NCBI GenBank assembly: GCA_015852425.1
Contig: JAAAIG010000438.1
Coordinates: 1 to 27,978, forward strand
Length of the DNA stretch: 27,978 nucleotides
Reading direction: 5' to 3'
Origin: Gryganskiella cystojenkinii
Taxonomy: Eukaryota; Mortierellomycota; Mortierellomycetes; Mortierellales; Mortierellaceae
Shown: in pieces, positions 18,374-27,978 of the stretch
How the letters are laid out: each line of letters opens with the position of its first letter
How positions within the stretch are numbered: the first letter of the stretch is position 1
The notes under the pieces: model-generated
The model's input: the letters and a program-made list of their open reading frames with translations, nothing else
What the model was told of the DNA's origin: nothing
Databases searched by the model: none
Translations under genes and position numbers: made by a program

Positions 18374-19600
18374 ATGGCTACCCCTAATTCATTCGCTGCC
18401 TCGTCATCAACATCTGTAACCTCCACATCTCGCACCGACTCTCAACCTCCATCCCCGGAAGCCGAAGGTCTGATCAGCTCTCTTATTCATACCGAGACAG
18501 GGTCCATTTCAAACGTTACCGAGGTGTCCCGGAGTCTGCTTGCAATTGAGCCTGCTCAGCAAGTGTATATATATCATGGGGCAATTTTTTTTCCAATGCC
18601 CTTGGTCACAAAGCCGTAGTCGATGATCGCGAGGTACCATTTGAAAAGCTCGTGAATGTCCTTGCTGCTTTGCCAAAAGACGTCAGTGACACATTCACCT
18701 CTCGGTTGATTGCAAGATTAGAGCATCCCTCCTGTTATTGACCAGGCGTCCCGTTCCGCTTCGCCGACGTTCCAACAACTGACACATCTATCCACACATG
18801 GGTGCCTCATAAACCTCATTTGCACGTAGTGTCATGTGAAGGTTGCAACAAACAAGCTCGGAACTACAAGGCCCGCGAGCCCAGTCTCATGATCTCATAG
18901 AGCCTCCAATTTCCCGACCATTTGAACCGCATCCAAACTCATAAACTCCCTGCCCTTTTGCTTGCAGGCGTCCTCACATGACCTGTTCCACTCGGACCCA
19001 GCTTATACGGCCATCAACCTGACAACCTATTACGCTGACCTTAGCCCTCTATACGGTGTTAGTCACGAGGAGCAGCATCGAGTCCGCCCCTTGCATCAAG
19101 GGTTACTGTACCCGGATATGTTCGCTGATGGTGGCCTGCAGTTTCAGTTGCCTGGAATTGTTGTCTTGCTGATTTTTCTTCCCCGCCGAAGAATTGCTGC
19201 TTTACCTATGTGGACAGGTGAGACAGTCCAGAGATAAGCCCCGAACGAACGGACGAACTTGATTTCCAGACTGCTCGCCTCATCAATTGCGCCTGCTACG
19301 CATATATTATTGTGCATAAGTATATCCGCATTATTCTCGGCATTTCCACCGAAAGCGAGTTTACGCTTAATCCGCTGATGTCTCTTCCGCTCGCGGACCC
19401 GTCAAGTGGAATCGTGGATTCTATGGAGTTCGGCTACATTTACCGCTAGCATAGGGCAATCAGTGAGGCAGACGGACAATGGTTGGAAAAAACCAACATC
19501 TTGGAGAGATATCAGGAGCTGAAGACAAGAGCACAAAGTGCCTCGGCGCAGGACCTGAATAATCCTTTGTTTTCATGGTCTTTTGGTATTTGCAACCTGT
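18374..19600 (+). pseudogene. ppo: Relic of a Ppo-type fatty acid dioxygenase (heme peroxidase domain)
   Basis: Ordered fragments match psi-factor-producing oxygenases/linoleate diol synthases, which make oxylipin signals from linoleic acid. A Ser/Thr/Pro-rich start (ATG 18374) is followed by VDDREVPFEKLVNVLAALP (18619 onward) up to an in-frame TGA at 18739. Then come FEPHPNS with TAA at 18942, a frameshift, SSHDLFHSDPAYTAINL with YYADLSPLYG, another shift, and FQTARLINCACYAYIIVHKY. Next is a frame reaching the proximal-heme motif, which reads YR-stop-H: a TAG at 19447-19449 replaces the Trp codon of YRWH. The family continues for hundreds of residues (rest of the peroxidase domain and often a P450 domain), but here similarity ends near 19575. 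The gene is dead by several independent lesions and truncated. A spliced reading cannot rescue it, since the stop lies inside the conserved motif. Confidence 0.8.
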
Positions 19601-19966
19601 AATTCATAGCACCACGGTTTGAATTGTCATCTCCATAGCGTGGTACTTAACCTGTTATCCAACCTCTATTATATATCGTCCCGTACACCTCCACAAAGGT
19701 CAACTAAAGGAGATCTCATGGTGCCACAGTCCTCCCGTAGCACCGTTTACCAATCCAAAGATCGGCGGGGTGTTGTTACGTAAAATTTTATTTCGTTGGA
19801 TTATTGATTCACTACTGTCAATCCTTGGCGATATGTACAAGTGGTAGCCTAAGATCGATGTTGTAAAGAGCTTAAAGATAAAAGTAGGCAAAGTTAAGAA
19901 AAATGAAAAAAAAAGGGTCTTGCACCATTAGCGGATCACTCCTATGCTATTAGAATTTACCTTATA
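19601..19966. other. Intergenic between dioxygenase relic and FAD oxidoreductase
   Basis: No gene seen. TTTATT at 19787-19792 gives AATAAA on the minus strand, about 175 bp past the oxidoreductase stop, a possible poly(A) signal. The lost 3' half of the dioxygenase is not recognisable here. Confidence 0.35.
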
Positions 19967-21700
19967 CTAGTTGAGCAGATGTGCCTCGTGCTTTCTCCGG
20001 CTTGTTCGTAATGAGGCCGCCATTTCGCGATCATCGATAGCCGCTGCAGCCGGCGGCACTTGGACACAGAACTTGTTTGGAGTGAAGACACCAGCGGGAT
20101 CGACTCTTGCCTTTATCTTGCACAACCGTTCATATTTTGTTTCCCCAGAGACGGCGCCAGCGTTGTCGAAATAGTGCGCGTGTTCCTGATTCAAGTCCAA
20201 GTCGTGTGAACCCCAGAGCATGCGGCGATCCTCTGGACAAAATATAGCGCGTGGATAGCCTACGCTGGCGTCGTTTTCATGTTGCCACGCGATTGCGGTT
20301 TTTTGAGCAGAGTTGTTTACCTCATCATAAAAAACGTCCATGACGCAGCAGATGTTTGAGTCCCTCCAGCTGATCGCGGTGCTTCCATCATTGTTTATGC
20401 AGACCTCTGAGTTATCGCCGCCAAAGTGCTGGATCTGCACCGACAAGTAGCATCCGTTTTCCTCATCGCTTTGGATTTCGTCAATGCGTTTACAAACGTC
20501 GTCCGTCCAGCCATCCTGCAGCGGCTGGGAGTTGGACATGTACAGGCGCTTGACATAAGGCATTTCGAACTCGCGGACATTCCTGAATATCCAGTCTCCA
20601 GTCAGCTCAGATAGCGGAATATGTTGGTCGTCATTGACTTTCTTGCCCAAAATTTCCTCGGCCACATTCAGGAAGAAGTTCAAACCCCCAGCCTGCTTGA
20701 TCTCGTTAAAGTATTTGTCGTCGTATGGTTGATTTTTTCCTTCGAGATTGGCCCATTGCGCATAAACGAGGATCATTGGTGGCCAAAGACCAAAGTGAGT
20801 CGGGCTAAGGATGTTGGGATACTCCTTGAGGATCTTGTCAGGATTGGACGAGGGGAACAAGGAGCCGCCGCTCAGCACCGTCACACAGTAGTCGTAGTCG
20901 CCCGGGGTCGAGCTGTCGTTGGCCTTTCGCACCATGACATCCAATAGTCTCTTGAGGCGATCGCGATCATAGGGATAAAATATCCTCAAGCCACGCGAGT
21001 GAGGGTAATCATTGTCGCAATGAACTCTAAGGGTGACGTTTGTCACGACCCCAAAGTTTCCGGGACTTCCACCCAAGATGGCGAAGAATAGATCCTTCTC
21101 TTCCTCGTTCGAGTGTATCACTATCGGTTTACCGTCCTTATCTTTCACGATCGCGCGTCGAATCTCTTTCACTTCACCATCGGCGTCAATGATGCGGATC
21201 TTTTGGACGTGATCAGCAAGCAGCCCGAAACTTCGTCCCAACTGACCGTAACCGCCGGTTTGGACATGTCCGCCGAGATGAACATCACTGCATTGGCCAT
21301 GTGGCACAAACCTGCCTTCGGCCGCAAGCTTATCATGGAATACGAGTAGCGAGAAGCTGATGCCTGCGGTCACCAAGGTTTTATCATCGTTTTCCCATGC
21401 GAAGTCGACATACGTGTTGGAAAGGTCGAGCTGGATGTTGTTTCCACATGTGGACGATGCGCCGCAGTATTGGTGACCTCCTGTGCGTATAGCCACAGCA
21501 AGCTTGTTAGCCCTTGCATATTTTATGGCTTTGATCACTTCATCGTCACCCACCGGATAGATGATGTACTTTGGTTGGATGAGACTTTGGGGATAGGAAC
21601 TTGAGGCATACTGATAGCAGTGGTTGTGGTATTCGGGCTCCCCTTGCTTGAATATTTTGGTGAAGCCGGGCAGAGGAACGATTGCGGGAAATAATGCCAT
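19967..21700 (-). CDS. Berberine-bridge-enzyme-like FAD-linked oxidoreductase
   Basis: Single-exon gene, 577 aa from the ATG at 21700. The frame opens 17 codons earlier, but that extension starts close to the TATA box, so 21700 was preferred. It has a PCMH-type FAD-binding domain: PKYIIYPVGDDEVIKAIKYA, VAIRTGGHQYCG, then PHGQCSDVHLGG with TGGYGQLGRSFGLLADHV, and GGSPGNFGVVTNVTL. The BBE C-terminal segment is present near the end (ARVDPAGVFTPNKF). His76 (GGHQY) and Cys137 (GQCSDV) sit where BBE-like enzymes attach FAD covalently by His and Cys, so bicovalent flavin is likely. Such enzymes oxidise sugars or secondary metabolites with O2; the substrate cannot be read from sequence. No signal peptide is evident. 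It neighbours the dioxygenase relic, but no cluster of biosynthetic genes is seen. Confidence 0.92.
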   Translation of the reverse strand: MALFPAIVPLPGFTKIFKQGEPEYHNHCYQYASSSYPQSLIQPKYIIYPVGDDEVIKAIKYARANKLAVAIRTGGHQYCGASSTCGNNIQLDLSNTYVDFAWENDDKTLVTAGISFSLLVFHDKLAAEGRFVPHGQCSDVHLGGHVQTGGYGQLGRSFGLLADHVQKIRIIDADGEVKEIRRAIVKDKDGKPIVIHSNEEEKDLFFAILGGSPGNFGVVTNVTLRVHCDNDYPHSRGLRIFYPYDRDRLKRLLDVMVRKANDSSTPGDYDYCVTVLSGGSLFPSSNPDKILKEYPNILSPTHFGLWPPMILVYAQWANLEGKNQPYDDKYFNEIKQAGGLNFFLNVAEEILGKKVNDDQHIPLSELTGDWIFRNVREFEMPYVKRLYMSNSQPLQDGWTDDVCKRIDEIQSDEENGCYLSVQIQHFGGDNSEVCINNDGSTAISWRDSNICCVMDVFYDEVNNSAQKTAIAWQHENDASVGYPRAIFCPEDRRMLWGSHDLDLNQEHAHYFDNAGAVSGETKYERLCKIKARVDPAGVFTPNKFCVQVPPAAAAIDDREMAASLRTSRRKHEAHLLN

Positions 21701-21760
21701 TTTGCGTGGGTTGTTGTTGTCGCCGGTGTAGAGTATGAAGCGACGGCGCAAAAGTCAAGG

Positions 21761-21770
21761 TATTTATATA
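21761..21770 (-). promoter_or_regulatory. TATA box of the FAD oxidoreductase gene
   Basis: TATATAAATA on the minus strand, 61 bp upstream of the ATG at 21700. This is the cleanest core-promoter element in the window. Confidence 0.6.
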
Positions 21771-22774
21771 GCCAGCTCTCGTGAACTTATGTTCAGATAG
21801 TTGGAGGGACGAGACCATCCTCTGCAATAACATCCCCCCTAAAGTAAGTCGTCGCGCAATCGTTCGCATGGTGTCTGCACACGACTGTGGCTCTACTGGG
21901 CTATGGCCACCAGACTTCATGTGTCCACTCAAACAAGACTTGGGTACCGGCCTATTGGTGAGCCAATTGGATGGTCTGTACATGATCGTGAGGACAACAA
22001 GCGTATCCTCACCAAACTCAATTGCTGATTAGCTGCGTGGGCCACGGGGCAGGAGAAATGTCCTGCGTAGAACCCACAATAATTCAGCGACGATGGGGAC
22101 TGGTGCCAATTTTATTTTCTTGAACGCGATTGGGTACGCGTCATGGGCATATTTGACCCACGTTTGTTTCGTGTGTACTGTTAAGGGGCTTTGTGCCATG
22201 GACTCGACCCAGCCATATCCACGGCCATCCATCCTATCGAACGACCACACATACTCTGTGAACTCTGAGTTGGCTCTGATTTCCCGTCATTCGCTTCCTG
22301 ACATTTGGCTTTTCTCTCTCAAAAGAACACACAAGACACCCGAAGAGTCACTAAAACCTGTCGGCTGAACTGAGATCCTCAGTTTTGAGGACGACCTGCT
22401 TATTTGAGGGTGCCATGCGTTGATATGGTGCCTTGAGCGCTGTCTTACATTAGGAGAACGGCGTCTCTGGCGATCCCTGCCATGGAAAGGCCTCTTTGGT
22501 AGCGCATAAAGACGAAAAAAAGGTGTCAAAATTTCGAGTATGGTTCTTGCCACCAAAATGTGCCTGGGCGCCAAAACGCGCCCCTCAAGCTTCAAAATTG
22601 AACATAAAGAGAGCATGGCACATAGCGAGAAAGATAAGGTGCCCTGCCTTGTACCCTACTGTACACCTGAAGCCTTTGGCACTGACTCATTAACACCCAC
22701 AACCAACCTCCTTCTATTTTACTTTCTCATCTCATTCAGAAACGTAACCAAATTATTCTGCCAACAAAATAAAA
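21771..22774. other. Divergent intergenic region
   Basis: About 1 kb between the oxidoreductase (-) and the WD40 gene (+). Short ORFs on both strands (for example 22616-22287 on the minus strand) lack family resemblance and are not reported as genes. Pyrimidine-rich, CA-rich sequence near 22690-22770 looks like the 5' UTR of the WD40 gene. Confidence 0.35.
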
Positions 22775-25700
22775 ATGTCACATGGCAACCGACACAATCA
22801 CTCCTACTCAACAGTGGATTCCAACGAGATCATCACCATCTCTTCCGACGAGGAAGAACAAGCAGAGCCACAACAACAGCAGCGGCCACAACACGCCTCA
22901 GCGAACACACCACTATCAACAGTAACAACATCAGAGGCAAGCAACAGAAGCAGTCGATGGCGGAGATCCTCTTTCACACCTGAACGGACGCCACAGGACT
23001 GGAGCAGCCTTTCTGCCTCTACCTCTCTCTCCCCAGCTGGTCCTCATCGTAGCCAATCGAGTTCGCGTCAAAGATCCTTTGCGCCGACGGATAGCAGCCG
23101 CACCGTGAAAAATATCTTGGGAGCTCTGCACATGGATGTAAACCTCAACTCGACCAACAACTATGCTATAGTGATCTCGGATGATGACAACAATAGCGAA
23201 GGCCGTGGCGAATCAGTAGCTGAGTCTGTTCTCGAGATCGAAAGTCAACCTGTGGATTGTGGACTTGAGATGTTCCAAGGCGTCGCGGAAAACGAAAATC
23301 TTGGAAAAGAGGCCCCGCACACGTCCATGATAGTCTGGGAGACTGAGAGTGATCAGGGATACCAAGGAGAGAGCGAGGATGAGGATGAGGATGAGGATGA
23401 AGACATGGGTACGGATTATGACCATCAGAATGGAAACCAGTCAGAAGAATCCGAGCACGACTATTGGCACGACAACGATCTTGGCTATGTCCCGGAGGTG
23501 AACAGTGTCAACCCTCAGGTTAATCTTTGTCTCGGTTACGGTGATGTTTCGGGCCAATTTGCATGCATGTGCGAGCTCACGCATGTCACTTTTGCTTTTG
23601 TGATGAAACCTTTAGAACTACCCCTTCCCCGACATGAACTACTACGCTCAAGCGACCTCGTCATACCTCGATTCACAGAAACAACTTCTGGTAATAACCT
23701 GATCCTCCCCTTCAATCTACCAACATTGCACTACGAAAGAAAAACGCGACTTTCGAGGGCGTGTTCTTTTTCTCTTTTCTTTGTTTCCGTCCCGAGGAAA
23801 AAGTGAATTTGATCCAAAAAAAAAAAACGCGTTCTCATGATCTTCCTTTCTATTCCCTTTTTAGCGATATCAAACGGACGAACTGGAGCAGCGCAGACAG
23901 GAGAAGGGTCCTGAGCGGTCACTTCGCAAGTTGCGGCTCTCGACCACAATCCCAACCGAAGTCATGGTAACGATCGTCGAGCAGGTTCAGAAATACACTA
24001 CAGAATTACGGCCTGTGGACTGGCACAGGGTTGAGCAAAAGGTCTCCGAGGAAACAGGACACCGCGTGAGTGCTCAAGAGAGTGAGCGCGCGTTCGAGTT
24101 CCTGGTTCAAGAGTTTTCCGCAAAGCCAACACCGCCAATGAGACGTCCATACTCGAAGGGTAGTACAACCTTCTTGGCAAAGCTGAGATTACTGGAGACT
24201 TGCCCACGTCTCCTCTGTCCAAAAATGGTAGGAATTTTGTCCTGGAGGGCTCAGACATCCACCATACAGTACAGTATGATGTTTAAGGTTGATTTTACGT
24301 TGAGCTCTTACCTCGGATTGTTGCCTCCAATAGGTGTCTACTCAGTTTATGCCGCTAAAGAACTACAGATGCGCCACCACGTTCAACTTTGCGAGTGGTA
24401 GTGTCGTCGATTTTGCGCTCAAGATGAACCGCTCAGGGTAGGGAGTAGCCTTTTTTTTCTCTTTCTTCGCATAGGACATACCTTTTGGTAACTGAGATTC
24501 ACACCTATCGCGCTAACCTTTGGCGTTCCTTAAACCTCTAGAATTAAGCTTGGAATTGCTAATATCGCTACGAAGGATGAATACAATCGACCAGGAAACC
24601 TTCTGCTTGCCGATCTCGATCGAGGCACTGTGAAAAATATGCATGGACACTTCCTCCAGGGGGCGAATCATATCGAACCTACGGGACCAGGTTAGTAGAT
24701 CTCACAGTCTTTACATTTTTGACCGTACTGCATATGATGGGCACCTATTTAGCTTATCCTAACGGAATCGTTTGTATCATTTTATTACACTGCTCAGGAC
24801 TCCATGCCACCATCAACGACATCAAGCTTTCGTATTCTGAGCAGTTTTTTATTAGCGGATCCATGGATGAAAGGACCATGGTACGCTGACTTGCGACGAG
24901 GACAAGATGACTCTTTGTTCTTTCTGGTCTCGCTCTCATTCAATCTAGTGAAAAAAGGCGCTTTGACATGGGATCTAACAGCAGCGTATCTCCTGAGCAC
25001 ACTAGGTCTGGAATGCGGATACAGGCGAGCGTGTCAACATTATCGGTATAGTCACCGTTTTGCGCATGATCGTCTTTGATCATATCTTTTGTGCCGAGCG
25101 GAAGGAAACATACTGATGGCTTTCACTCATTTCGTTTTGTCTCCAAATCGTAATAAGAGGAGAACAGTGGATCGATCAATCAAATCGCGGTCATGACAGA
25201 CTCTGTCCATGACCTAGACCTTTTCGCGACTTGTTCTTCTTATGGGTAAAATCGATTGTTACCTACCCCTGTTGCTCATTTCGAAATCGAAGCATCATTT
25301 GACTTGCTATGTCGAGTATGCTGTCCAATATGTTATGCTAATGGACGTGCTTTTATTCATTCACTTGCGTATGATCGACAGATCCGTCTGTGTCTATTCT
25401 CTTGATGAAAACGGCCTAGTCAAAGCTAGTACGAAGCACCTCAAGAAACCAGCGACTACCAGCCGGATGGCTTCCTGCATTTCACTTGGAAGAGAGTATT
25501 TTTGGGACTGCATTGCTGTCGGATTGGAGGGTATTACCGACGGCGTCGGTGGCAACGATCATAAAGGGCAGGCAAGTCGCGTTGCATCAGACATCTTGAC
25601 GGAGAGGGGACTGCGCTCGGTTTTGTGCGCTGTTTTCCTGGTAGTTTGCCTCGGCATTTAACAACACTCTCTTTGTTCTGTTCTGTTTTATTTTTTTAAA

Positions 25701-26551
25701 CCCCCAACTTGTTTAGATCGAGTTTTACGACGTCAACAGAGAAATCAAAGTCGCCCATGGAAGTCTCGGATTTGAGAGAGCTTGTTTCAACACGGTTACT
25801 TCCAGCGTCTCGTGTCTAGCGTTTTCGTCTACAGGTAAAGCCGAGTCGAAGAAAGTGTGAAATTGATTTTGATGCACCCCTGTCTCGTCAATTCAACTCA
25901 TTTTTCCTTCTAATTTCACAAAATTATATATATATATGGACAGGCCGATTTCTCGTCTGTGGGACCAGTGGACGGACGTATGGGCCAACGGGGAAGGATC
26001 CCGAGCTGGGTGATGGACTTGTTCGCCTTTACGAAGTCAAGAACGCGAAATGTATTCAGGCATTCCAATCCCGCCACAAGGATGTCAATATTGTGGATCT
26101 GAGCCCGTGCGAGAACTATGTGATCAGTTGCTCGAGTGCGAATGAGATTGCAGTATTTGATCGCCGATTCGTGTCTCCAAACCATCAACAACCGCTGCAT
26201 CGACTTCGACACCCACAGACGACATCTGAGTCTCTTCTTGGTCATGGTGGAATCAGTTCTGCGCTCTGGTACTCCTCGCCGTCCCAGCGAGGTGCCTTTA
26301 AAGACAGCGGATGTATGCTAGTGACCTCGGGTGCGGACGGTGCTATCAAGTCCTGGGATCTTCGTCGAGCGACCGAGGACGCACTGCGGTGCACGTTGGA
26401 CCTAGGCATAGGTCCGTTGGCCAGAGCGACTGCGTCGCCAGGATTCGAGTATTTGATTGCGGGGTCGGAACAGGGTGCGGTGAGTGTACTCACCATGGAC
26501 GATACCATGATCTCTTGGTACGAGGAAAAGGAGATGATGCTTCTCGCTTAG
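22775..26551 (+). CDS. WD40-repeat protein with N-terminal SUMO-interacting-like motifs, 11 exons
   Basis: Exons: 22775-23518, 23616-23690, 23865-24227, 24334-24437, 24542-24690, 24798-24880, 25006-25045 (40 nt), 25158-25245, 25382-25571, 25717-25834 and 25944-26551; 853 aa, frame kept at every join. The N-terminal 250 residues are disordered and acidic, with two matches to SUMO-interacting motifs (IITISSDEEE at 19-28; AIVISDDD at 131-138), a possible third (MIVWETESD) and an Asp/Glu run. A helical middle region (ELRPVDWHRVEQKVSEETG, FEFLVQEF) is weakly SANT-like. The second half is a WD40 propeller: DIKLSYSEQFFISGSMDERT, VWNADTGERVNIIGE, CSSYGSVCVYSLDENG, GQIEFYDVNREIKVAHGS, GLVRLYEVKNAKCIQAFQSR, then CMLVTSGADGAIKSWDLRRA. 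A nuclear scaffold recognising SUMOylated partners is plausible; the exact orthologue is unknown. Intron 9 appears to use a GC donor (AG|GCAAGT); a GT donor 69 nt later would add 23 residues in frame. Confidence 0.85.
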
Positions 26552-27102
26552 TGCACATAACTTGGTGTCGAATTCAGCGCCACGAACTCCTCTTTGATCA
26601 ACTCGTGGCATAAATAATCATCTGTCCAAAGCACAAGCAACATCATTTACCCTAGCATCCATCCACCATTGTATCTACAATTCACCTCATTGGAAATGAA
26701 ATATAGTAGTCCTTGAACATGGCCATGGTGGTAAAAGTGGCCAAAAGTGGGCTGTTGGACAAACCAAACCTCCTTTTCGACTCAATTTGTGTTTTTAGCT
26801 CTTTTTTTTAAGCCGTCGATGTGCCTGTGCCAGATTTTGCTCGAAATGGAAAGAGGGCGCAATGCTTCGGACAACAAAAAAATAAAAAAAATAAAAAAGT
26901 AGAGAAACAGGAAGAGATTTTTTCCTTTTGATGATTTCATTCCCAACACCATGGGCGGGGCGGGGCGCAGAAAGAGAGTGAGCAAAGTCCTCCCTAATTT
27001 GTTTTTTGTCGTCCCGCGGGCGGCTGTGATTCGGATTCCTTTCCTCTCTCTTTTTTTTTTTACTTTTCTCATTCCTCATTCCTCCTCCCATTACACGTTG
27101 CC
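26552..27102. other. Intergenic, promoter of the anoctamin-like gene
   Basis: No gene seen. A GC-rich element GGGCGGGGCGGGGC (26953-26966) lies about 140 bp upstream of the next start codon, followed by a C/T-rich tract ending in a 10-T run. These look like promoter elements of the gene at 27103. An A/T-rich stretch (26875-26900) has no evident role. Confidence 0.4.
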
Positions 27103-27809
27103 ATGAAGGCAGACCATCCCATCAAGCGAGCGAATGCTCTCAGGATCAAGAGCGACCAAGACCTCCTCAATAACAATCCACTTTCACGTAACAACAGTAC
27201 CGCGAACAAGAATGATGGTCCCAGAACCATACCTGACCTGCCCTCTCTCTCTACTTCCTCGGCCGCTGACAGCAAGGACAGAGAGGACCACCATCACTTG
27301 AACTTTTACGATATTCACATGGCTACGGCCCATACGATCTACGATCCGTCCTCGTCCTCTTACTCAAACCTCCATCCCAGTCGTCGTCGTCACAACCGAA
27401 ACAAGAAGCGGTTCGACCATAGCGATAATCCGAATAAGGGCCGTGATTTATACGCAGATCTGGTCATCGTCTTCAAGTTCAAGAGTCCACCTCGGTTGAA
27501 TCAGAGCAAGAGTCTGTTAAAGCGTCAAGGCAGTTCTTCTTCTCTTCTGGACTCCCCACTATCTTCAACATCACCTCCAAGATCGACCTCCTCCTCTTTC
27601 TCTGCAACATTTTCTTCTTCTTCACCCCTGGCGACCCTGGAGTCCAGGATCGAATTGGAACAACAAACCATGGATGGTTATGAAGATATACTGGCGAAAT
27701 TGACACAGGTCGGCCTTCAATACGAAACCAGGTCCAGCGGGAAAGAAACCATCTTGATCTTTGTACTCTGTCCTTGGACTGTTCTCAGACGCGAAGTGAC
27801 TCGGCACAG
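27103..27809 (+). CDS. Probable anoctamin/Ist2-like protein, 5' exon, runs off the window
   Basis: First exon, ATG 27103 to a CAG|GTAAAG-type donor after 27809 (phase 2); the rest lies beyond the window. The first 115 residues are Ser/Asn/Arg-rich and look disordered. Then comes YADLVIVFKFKSPP, a Ser-rich insert (about 143-185), and GYEDILAKLTQVGLQYETRS with GKETILIFVLCPWTVLRREV. The beta strand plus the helix-strand pair resembles the N-terminal cytoplasmic domain of fungal anoctamin (TMEM16) proteins such as Ist2, which bridge ER and plasma membrane and scramble lipids. None of the membrane spans is in view, so the call rests on this short domain. No acceptor in the last 170 bp is convincing; one at 27891 (CTACAG) would keep an open frame to the window end but gives no family match. 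Confidence 0.55.
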
Positions 27810-27978
27810 GTAAAGCACAAGAACAGTTTTTTTTAGACTTTCTCCTTTTTCTCATGGTGGCGCCCCCTCGAGGAGTTTGGATGTACCAACTACAGTCACT
27901 CCCTTTTCGTTGATCCTTCTTACTTCTTACGATCGTCTACCTTACTCGCCTTAACGCGCAATTTTTTTTTTTTTTTTT

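Noticed and set aside
22029..22616. Minus-strand ORFs upstream of the WD40 gene as a transposon fragment
   Set aside because: Composition is mildly protein-like, but no transposase or reverse transcriptase motif and no terminal repeats were found.
23378..23402. GAGGAT tandem repeat as microsatellite or regulatory repeat
   Set aside because: It lies in frame in exon 1 of the WD40 gene and simply encodes an Asp/Glu run.
27962..27978. Terminal T run as a poly(T)/retroelement tail
   Set aside because: It is at the window edge within a probable pyrimidine-rich intron; nothing beyond can be seen to judge it.
1..27978. CRISPR arrays, rRNA, complete transposable elements
   Set aside because: No spaced direct repeats, rRNA signatures or paired terminal repeats were seen; the only tandem repeat is the intron-exon module at 5256-5989.

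Overview
The window is nuclear DNA from a filamentous fungus. Most genes carry several short spliceosomal introns, and eukaryote-only families are present (proteasome beta-5, MEF2-type MADS factor, FKBP25-type FKBP, F-box proteins, a probable anoctamin). The mix of a MEF2-like rather than ascomycete-style MADS protein, an FKBP25 with its N-terminal domain, and Gln-rich tails suggests an early-diverging lineage such as Mucoromycota/Mortierellomycotina. That placement is inference; there is no rRNA or ITS here to confirm it.

Layout. 411-1601 (+) PRE2, the proteasome beta-5 subunit, converges on 2960-1764 (-), a mitochondrial ribosome recycling factor. A perfect palindrome containing both AATAAA signals lies between them. 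2961-3921 has no convincing gene. 6265-3922 (-) is an eight-exon gene for a secreted-then-membrane Cys-rich protein built from tandemly duplicated intron-exon modules with 13-nt micro-exons. 7212-8262 (-) is a broken F-box/LRR-like gene, head to head with an intact paralogue at 8676-10394 (+). 12515-11135 (-) is a METTL2-type tRNA m3C methyltransferase, divergent from 12738-13647 (+), an FKBP25-like prolyl isomerase, across a 222-bp shared promoter. 13690-14640 (-) looks like a second decayed F-box relative. 17675-14768 (-) is the MEF2-type MADS-box factor.

The right third holds a pseudogene of a Ppo/linoleate-diol-synthase-like fatty acid dioxygenase (18374-19600, +), a berberine-bridge-enzyme-like FAD oxidoreductase (21700-19967, -), an 11-exon WD40 protein with candidate SUMO-interacting motifs (22775-26551, +), and the 5' part of a probable anoctamin (27103 onwards, +), cut by the window edge.

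The genes are mostly independent housekeeping or regulatory loci, not a pathway cluster. The most unusual object is the Cys-rich membrane protein gene: its repeat modules are phase-symmetrical and could be skipped or included without breaking the frame. The WD40 gene (candidate SIMs, a likely GC-AG intron) and the local birth and death of F-box genes come next. All exon junctions were placed by hand from frame continuity, splice consensus and family similarity. No transcript data or database search was available.
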